Positions 57,948 to 64,000 of a DNA stretch of 64,000 nucleotides are shown here, one piece after another. This DNA comes from Ornithodoros turicata (Eukaryota; Arthropoda; Arachnida; Ixodida; Argasidae). A program made the translations under genes and the position numbers. How positions within the stretch are numbered: the first letter of the stretch is position 1; every line of letters starts with the position of its first letter. The notes under the pieces are model-generated. The model ran no database searches and was not told the DNA's origin. It saw only the letters and a program-made list of their open reading frames with translations. The DNA lies in assembly GCF_037126465.1 (NCBI RefSeq), contig NC_088210.1:26933511-26997510 (forward strand), in the 5' to 3' direction.

Positions 57948-60900
57948 CTACAGCTCAGTACCTTCATACAGACACTCACACTTTTGAAGCAGCCTTAACA
58001 ATGGTCTGACGTTAAACGGAACTAACCCTTGACGAAACATTTTCTCCAGTTTTAACCGAAGTCTGATTAACACAGCCATGGTGTCGTCGAGGCAAAATTG
58101 ATTTGGCATGGAACTTGATGCATCTGGCACATTACTACAATTTGTATGCGCACCCACAAATGCTGTCCAGTTTGATATCGCGGTCTTCAGGTAGCGGACA
58201 AAGTATAAAAGAGCACACGTTTCATCTGATGTGAGCAAGTCTACCAAGGCACTGTGGTCATTACACAGTGAATGAAGGAAGAGCAAGAGCATGATGTGAG
58301 GATCGGGAACGGGATTGTCCCCTTTGTGGCTCCTGGAATAGAATAGCGAAAGCAAATGTTACGACATCACGCGAGAGGCACATGAGATACAATACAACTA
58401 GAGCCTGAAGTTCTACATAGGGTGAAACCCGATTTTTCCCCAGCAAGTTTCCCTCACTGAGACTTCTGTAGGAATGCACACTAACTTGTTTGGCAGCAAA
58501 CGCAGTTACATCACCATTTGTAGCGAACCAGTCAAGTTAGTTTGAGTAACTGAGCTGATTTCTCCCCGAATTTAGCGTACTGGAAGGTTTTTCCACCCGA
58601 ATTTGCATGAATTTATAGCACATGAAAGATGATGAAAGTCACTGAAAAGGTTAGCCAGCTGTAGGAGTCGAACCCACATCTTCTGGATTGCCGGTCGAGG
58701 GCTCTACCAATTGAGCTAAGCTAACACACCTTCTCAGCGACTTCCAGGGTGTGTCATCTAAAGGGACAAACCAGCCACTCTCTCTCACTCATCCTCCTTT
58801 CACTCTTACATTTTTGCTCACTCACACACACATTCGTACGACGGGATTGACGCAGGCGGCAACTGTTGAACATGAGGGAACTGATGTTCTCAGGCTGGAA
58901 CGACATAGAAGGGACAAATACTCCTGGCTCCTGTCCCTTCTATGTCGTTCCAGCCTCAGAACATCAGTTCTCTCGTGTTATAGCACATGTTTAGTTACCC
59001 GATTTTTACTCCCCGAATAAAAAAAAAATATTGCCCGAAAACCTCAGGCCCTTGTCATAACCTGGCAAGGGTATCAGGGCTAACCAAAAGAGAAACACAG
59101 TCACATGCCAATGCTACTATAATGCTAGTACCCGATTTTACGTACTTTGATGACTTGTCGTTTTCATGCGCACAATGCAGTAACAGCAGAGCGTGAAGGC
59201 ATTCTAGCAGTTGATCGTCTTGTTCTACAAAGAGTTCAACGATAATCCTTTCTTTTGTCCAGTTTAACTTGTTTGTCCTTAGGTGCATCCACTGAAACGT
59301 TTGATGTAAAACAGTGGGCACCGATGCTCCACCTGTAAAAAAAATTTAAACTGTAAACGAAGTACCACAATGACAGCAGAGTAAGAGGCTCACCAAATTG
59401 AGCAAAGCTAACCTTGCTGCAGATGAACTACAGAAGCTTTAAACACTGCAAGCAGGGTCCTTCTCAACATACGAGCGTCTCCAGTAATGACGTTTTCATC
59501 CCTAAGTAGATAATTGACGCGTGAGGAAAGTGATTCTGTAATGTCGTAACACAGAGGTGTTTTTTCAACTCTCTTTCTGTGAAGAACACTTATTTGCAGC
59601 TTATACCCTTGCTCAGACTGAGACCTTCCCTGAAGCACTGTTCCTCCAAACCCACAAAATTCTGTCCTGTACTGTATCCGATTTAGCCATCCACCTTCCA
59701 CCGAACTGATTAGTGTCTTGGCAAGCTGTAGAACACATGGCGAAACATCCACAATTGGATCTGTAGCAACGGACTGTAGTCCCTGCAAGTGCAAACGGGT
59801 ATCCTGCACATCAAGTATTCACTGAAAGCGCAAGGACCTTACTTTGTCACAAACTTGCAGGCACATATTCGACAGCAAAGGGCACGCGTCGGTTACGGTA
59901 TCGATAATCCAAGCTGCGGAAAGTTCGTGAAACGTCTCCATATCTTGGCAGTCTTCCAAAATCCTCAACCAGAGGCTTAGCATGGCTTGTAGATAAGTGT
60001 AAGGAGCACCTCGTAAGCCTTCACTCCATATTGCATTCCACCACTTACGGACGACATCAGCGATGTCACGCTTTGGTGCTGGAATGTGACAGGGTAAGTG
60101 CCAGCTAAGCACATGCTATTCAAAATGGGAGTGCCTTTGTGGTATTATGCACGTTAGAAGTAGGATATCTCACCACCGCTGCTGTGCCCAAACGAACCAC
60201 TTGTTGCTGACTTGCAAGTGACAGTCAGCTTTCCAAGTGGATGCGTATCTTCCACCACATTCTGAAGCAACCTAGATATCAACTGGAAGTATATCTCTCT
60301 CTGCTTCGTAGATATAGTTTGGAAACCATCTGCCCGTTCTTCAAGCAACGTCATTACACTGTTCCATGCCTCGGCACTTGAATTAGCAACAGCAGCCATG
60401 CACTGGATACCACAGTATATGCGGAATTTACACTGTGGCAAAATACAGAAGGTGTGCTGGAATAAAGAATCGCATTTTTCAATTTGGCGCTGTATAGAGT
60501 AAATACAGTATGTGCGAATGTGAAACTTACCAATGACTTGATCACCAATTCCGACTGGAGGGTTAAAATATTACTCCAAAGCGAGGGGCATAGTTTCCCG
60601 AGCATCCGGCTCTCGTGCGCTATCTCACACATAAATTGAATGGTGGATAACACACAGAGTGTACTAGCTTGGTCTTGCGCATATTCTGTGGCAAAGATAC
60701 CGGTCAAAGCGTGTGGGAAATTTTTACTGACAGCAGAGAATGTGACTTAGACTTAGACTAAGCTAGACTTGTGCATGGTTCGTGGGCCCATGACTGCTCC
60801 CATTTTCACCTCCAGAAATTTATAATTCAAATATAAACACACCTCTCAATATTAAACCCTCCTTAAAGTAGCTTTCGTCACCTTAGCATGGATGCAAGCC

Positions 60901-61245
60901 AGCTGGTGGACAAACACCGTAATGTGAAAAGCCTGAGTCTGTCAGGGCACAGGCTTTTGCTGGTTTTAATCGTGTGTTCGTCCTGTCTGTATAGTTGTGC
61001 GCAGACGCAGGCTTTTCACATTATGGACTTGGTACGCAAGCTTGCCTCTGAATTTCATGGTCTGACATGAGGCAACTATGCGTCCTGCACAGGACCTGTC
61101 CACTTAATAAAAGAGAAAACATCATACCAGTTCTCTTTAGCAAGGACAACCACTCATCAGGAGCACTCAGCCTGCAGGCACAACCTGAGAGTAAGCGATC
61201 GTGAACTTCCGACAGTAGCTCCCAGTGCGCGACGTCCTGTTCCAT
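57948..61245 (-). CDS. LINS1: Protein Lines homologue (LINS1-like)
   Basis: Homologue of Drosophila Lines / vertebrate LINS1, a regulator of Wnt/Wingless signalling in flies (family knowledge). Well-supported exons in transcript order: 60726-60531, 60432-60174, 60078-59843, 59782-59413, 59332-59146, 58332-57948; phases join cleanly into 544 codons ending TAA. The C-terminal part is diagnostic: SALVDLLTSDETCALLYFVR followed by YLKTAISNW, then a final helix with VPFNVRPLLRLLQKCE, matching the Lines C-terminal domain. A probable first coding exon is 61245-61128 (MEQDVAHWELLSEVHDRLLS), with an acceptor (GTATAG) directly before its ATG; however its donor leaves phase 1 while the next exon needs phase 2, so a small exon is missing from this model or the first exon is wrong. 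The acceptor of the 60432 exon could instead be 39 bp further in. The gene is convergent with cactin, 121 bp between stops. Confidence 0.85.
58399..59053. mobile_element. hAT-type MITE, copy C, split by a nested insertion
   Basis: The left end TAGAGCCTGAAGTT and a diverged right end (AAACCTCAGGCCCT) enclose the same interior as copies A and B, interrupted by the insertion at 58625-58977. Removing the insertion and one target copy leaves about 290 bp. Last intron of the LINS1-like gene. Confidence 0.75.
58625..58977 (-). mobile_element. tRNA-like/hairpin element with 12-bp target duplication
   Basis: Flanked by TTATAGCACATG on both sides (58613-58624 and 58978-58989). On the minus strand it starts with a long hairpin (GTTCTGAGGCTGGAACGACA and its complement), passes a linker and ends with a tRNA-like module of about 76 nt: acceptor-stem-like GTTAGC/GCTAAC, A box TAGCTCAATTGGTAGAGC, B box GGTTCGACTCC. 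The tRNA-like part is at the 3' end, not the usual 5' end of a SINE. It is one arm plus the centre of the element at 2178-2953. Confidence 0.75.
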
Positions 61246-61403
61246 CTATACGAACATAAAACAGACGACACAAGCGGCGTCCGTCAATGTGCTTGGGTGT
61301 AACATTGCCATAAAACCCCAAAGGTACAGGGTTTACCACGTTATACCTTCGAAAGCGTACTTTCTTGCACAAGTCATTCCCACGACCGTCAACTCAGCTG
61401 GGA

Positions 61404-61415
61404 GCCGCCATTTTG
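61404..61415 (-). promoter_or_regulatory. YY1-like CAAAATGGCGGC motif upstream of LINS1-like gene
   Basis: The minus strand reads CAAAATGGCGGC, the canonical YY1 core that is often found just inside transcription starts of TATA-less metazoan genes. It lies about 160 bp upstream of the presumed LINS1-like start codon, on the same strand, consistent with a core promoter or first non-coding exon. The ATG it contains opens only a five-codon frame. Confidence 0.45.
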
Positions 61416-61479
61416 AAAAACACCTGGGTTGGTTACTGCTGCCATCTGGCGGGTCGCATAAAACAAAACCGAAACTATA

Positions 61480-62245
61480 AACCTTTTTAGTCCCACAGAC
61501 CACGGCAGGTTTCCTGCTGGGAGGTACGCGTGGATTACCCTGACACCAAAAACACGTGACACCTCTTTTTCATTTCCACTTCCCTCCTTTCCGTAGCAGC
61601 AAGTTTATCTTTTCTGAAACTGCACATATACAGGCAGATAAGAAAGGAGTTCAACACCAAAAGTTCAATATTCAGCGATATGTATGTACATTTTTATACT
61701 CTTGACCTATTTGACCTGTCACCAAAAAGATATTGTAAAGCGGTATTAACGGCAGCTCTACCTGGTCGTCAAACGAAGCAGTGTAAAATTGGTTACAGTC
61801 GGGAATTCTGTCTTGGTGTGTATCAAACAAAGTGAGCCATGAGAAGCTGTTACGTTACCTCGTAGTTAAGCGTAGTTACGTCTAGCCCTGACCGCTCTAC
61901 CTTGGTGGATACCAGAGTGGGTATACAGTTATCGAGAAGGGACCTACCTATGGAGGTAGTCCCCTTTCACACGTAATACTAATATGGCCTATACGTACTG
62001 GAAAACAACTCGACCCCTTACGGGAATTGCTGTGAAGTTCGAGAGTGTGTATTGCCATCAAGAAGTTCACGAAATATGAATTTGCATCGAAGTACAGTCA
62101 CACGGACTGGTTTCCTCTAACATTTGCAACGAACCAGACCACAACTAGCCATGGGCGTTCCTAGAGGGGGGGAGGGGGGGGGGGGCAAGAAGGGGCCTTA
62201 GCCCCCCTCTGGAGCACTGTCCCCGCTGTACTCGCAGGTCGTCAT
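61480..62245. other. Intergenic, no gene seen
   Basis: Unique-looking sequence upstream of the LINS1-like promoter. A G-rich run near 62166-62184 with flanking CCTAGAGG and CCCCTCTGGAG may be the relic of a short DNA transposon. Confidence 0.4.
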
Positions 62246-62249
62246 GGTT

Positions 62250-62810
62250 TTTGCTCGGATGCCGTCATAATAATTTCAATCTTATCCACCGGATCCCATG
62301 TATATTAGAGGTTTCGGTTGTTGCCATTCTATTGTCTAGTATCTGCCATTTGCATGCTTTGCCTGCCCTTGGAAGCTCTTTGCCCTCCCATGGAGAAAAT
62401 CCAGGGAATGCCCATGTAGCTAGCAGAATATCGACTTTTGTGCAAGAACTCACAGCATGTCAAGGATTAATGTATGTGCTATATAGTCGTCGCTATACAT
62501 GCAAGAGCCCAAAACTGCGGAGAGCCGCAAACGGGATGACGGCACAATCTCCGGACCCACTTAGAAGGGATATCATAGGTGCCCCTAGCATGTTCGAAAG
62601 GTACCGACGATGTTTGCCAATGCTTGCCGAACTGGACATCCCCAAGTATAAATGCAACACTTCTACCGCACTTGGCGTGCGACCTCCATGGAATGGATGG
62701 TATTCCGGGGTTCTTGCGAAACACCATATAGCACAACAACTCTACGCCACAGCGCGTCGTGCAGAAGGCATCGGTGAAAGGCGTATTCTGCAGCCTTGTG
62801 GCTAGGAAGT
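62250..62810 (+). pseudogene. Possible retroelement-derived fragment
   Basis: An open frame of 184 codons includes LHALPALGSSLPSHGENPGN and ASRISTFVQELTACQGL, which faintly resemble the RNase H region of LINE proteins. No catalytic residues were identified. It could equally be chance; it is next to a Penelope-like fragment. Confidence 0.25.
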
Positions 62811-62939
62811 TCACAAAATTTAAGAAAATTCAGAGGCGTGCGACCATTAGGCAGTATTGCAAGACAGACAGTCCAAGGCAGACCGCGTTAACAAAGGTGC
62901 TCACGCCCTAACAAGGAGTGATAGAAAACAACGAAATTA

Positions 62940-63141
62940 CACACCGACACAGAGCTCACCGAGACAGAGCTCACCGAGCATTGTTGGAACACAGATCACT
63001 CTTTTGACTACGCGAATGCTGTGACCTTAGCCAGGGAACAAAGGTGGGGCCCCAGGAAACTGCTTGAGTCATGGCACCTGCGAGGAGAACTTTCAGTGTG
63101 TAATACCAATCGCGGCCCCCTCCCCGAAGTGTTCGCCGACC
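62940..63141 (+). pseudogene. Penelope-like element, C-terminal endonuclease tail
   Basis: The frame reads TELTEHCWNTDHSFDYANAV, then AREQRWGPRKLLESW and NTNRGPLPEVFADLVK before a stop. The spacing of EH...H...F/W...A, then RKLLES and N..G.LP, matches the end of the GIY-YIG endonuclease of Penelope-like retroelements. The catalytic GIY-YIG core and reverse transcriptase are not present, so this is a 5'-truncated copy. Confidence 0.55.
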
Positions 63142-63187
63142 TGGTTAAGTAATCCGCTGGTTGCGGTCGCCTCTCATTTTGCTTTCA

Positions 63188-63225
63188 CTGATGATGTCCC
63201 CCGCATGGGAGACGAAACGTCTGCA
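63188..63225 (+). ncRNA. Hammerhead-ribozyme-like core downstream of the Penelope tail
   Basis: CTGATGA at 63188-63194 is followed by a stem (GTCCCCC, loop GCAT, GGGAGAC with one mismatch) and then GAAAC at 63214, the conserved order of a hammerhead core. Penelope-like elements are known to carry hammerhead ribozymes. Stem III, the cleavage triplet and stem I could not be assigned, and one extra U lies before stem II, so activity is doubtful. Confidence 0.4.
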
Positions 63226-63299
63226 TTAAATTTGTTATTTGTTGCGTCAAGCCGGTGTGTAATTTCGTTGTTTTCTATCATGACTTCTCCTGGCTTCTG

Positions 63300-64000
63300 G
63301 AATATTTTTGCATCCTAACAAGGAGTACAGGCTCACTTTCAGTAACAAACAATGCTTTATTCGGCCATCGACTTTGGCGCAGCTGTATAATAGTGTACAT
63401 CAAAAATGCAAATTATTATACGAGAAATAGTTGCACAAAGGTTTGCTATTTCAATTACATTGGTAAATCACCAGGTGTCAAAAATTTGCTGAAATACCCT
63501 TTCCTGTCTCTTACAAAACAAAGCCATCTTATATCAGAGCGATAAAGTATTGCCTCACATTAAGTGTGAATGTGTTTAACATATTGGTAGCATAATAAAC
63601 GAGAAGCACGCGATTTTAGATTTATGCACTGAAAAGTGTATTGACGACAAAAGTCACGGGATGCATCCAATCAAACGTCTGAGTTTGCCCAATTTGACGA
63701 AATTTCCATTTTTCGGACGTCACGAGTGACTGCCTGCCTTCCGTACTTTAGAAGTGCTCTTGTGATTGGAGAGGCCAGCAGTGATACGTCACAACCGACC
63801 AGTAGCAAGCAGTTAGACCTTCTTTACTCTGGAAGGCGTTACCTGTTCCCAATCGCGACGTCGGGGGGCAATCAGCGGTTATAGCAATGCGCAATGGTGA
63901 GGCTGCTCAAAGCTCACCAGATACGAGTCTGGAAAAATCCTTGAATGGAAGCCAGACATCCGGTTTTCAGTGAACTAATTTATTATGACGCTGTTTTTCC
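63300..64000. other. Right end of window, no gene seen
   Basis: AT-rich sequence without recognisable coding potential, RNA gene or clear repeat. Confidence 0.4.

Overview
This is a 64-kb piece of an animal nuclear genome, most likely from a hard tick (Ixodidae). The evidence is intron-rich genes with GT/AG junctions, arthropod-type GMC oxidoreductases, and many copies of the tRNA-derived SINE type known from ticks (Ruka-like), mixed with fold-back MITEs and LINE and Penelope relics. No prokaryotic, viral or organellar block is visible. The species call is inference.

Layout. (1) 1-34635: four GMC-family FAD oxidoreductase genes in direct tandem on the + strand. The first lacks its 5' end at the window edge. 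(2) 35757-44830: a fifth paralogue on the - strand, tail-to-tail with the fourth. All five have eleven coding exons, and exons 2-10 have exactly the same lengths and phases in every gene (203, 190, 132, 125, 168, 145, 164, 178, 217 bp). The conceptual proteins are about 603-609 residues and every frame is open, so the array looks like recent tandem duplication of working genes. Each keeps the Rossmann GxGxxG, both GMC signatures and the catalytic His. The paralogues differ around the active site: gene 4 has His in place of the usual second catalytic Asn, and genes 1 and 2 have Cys in place of a motif Gly. (3) 49666-57826: cactin on the + strand, a conserved spliceosome-associated regulator, here in 19 coding exons (708 aa). 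(4) 57948-about 61245: a Lines/LINS1 homologue on the - strand, convergent with cactin; the two stop codons are 121 bp apart and the poly(A) signals lie so that the 3' ends should overlap.

The rest is intronic and intergenic sequence filled with mobile-element debris: Ruka-like SINEs, LINE RT and C-terminal fragments, a Penelope-like endonuclease tail with a hammerhead-ribozyme-like core downstream, Tc1/mariner-type and hAT-type MITEs with readable target duplications, and an unusual composite element in which tRNA-like modules face outward from a central hairpin. One copy of that composite is nested in a hAT-type MITE with a 12-bp target duplication, which fixes its ends exactly.

No operon-like or defence system was found. 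The strongest biological stories are the GMC expansion with its active-site changes, and the tRNA-like/hairpin composite element.
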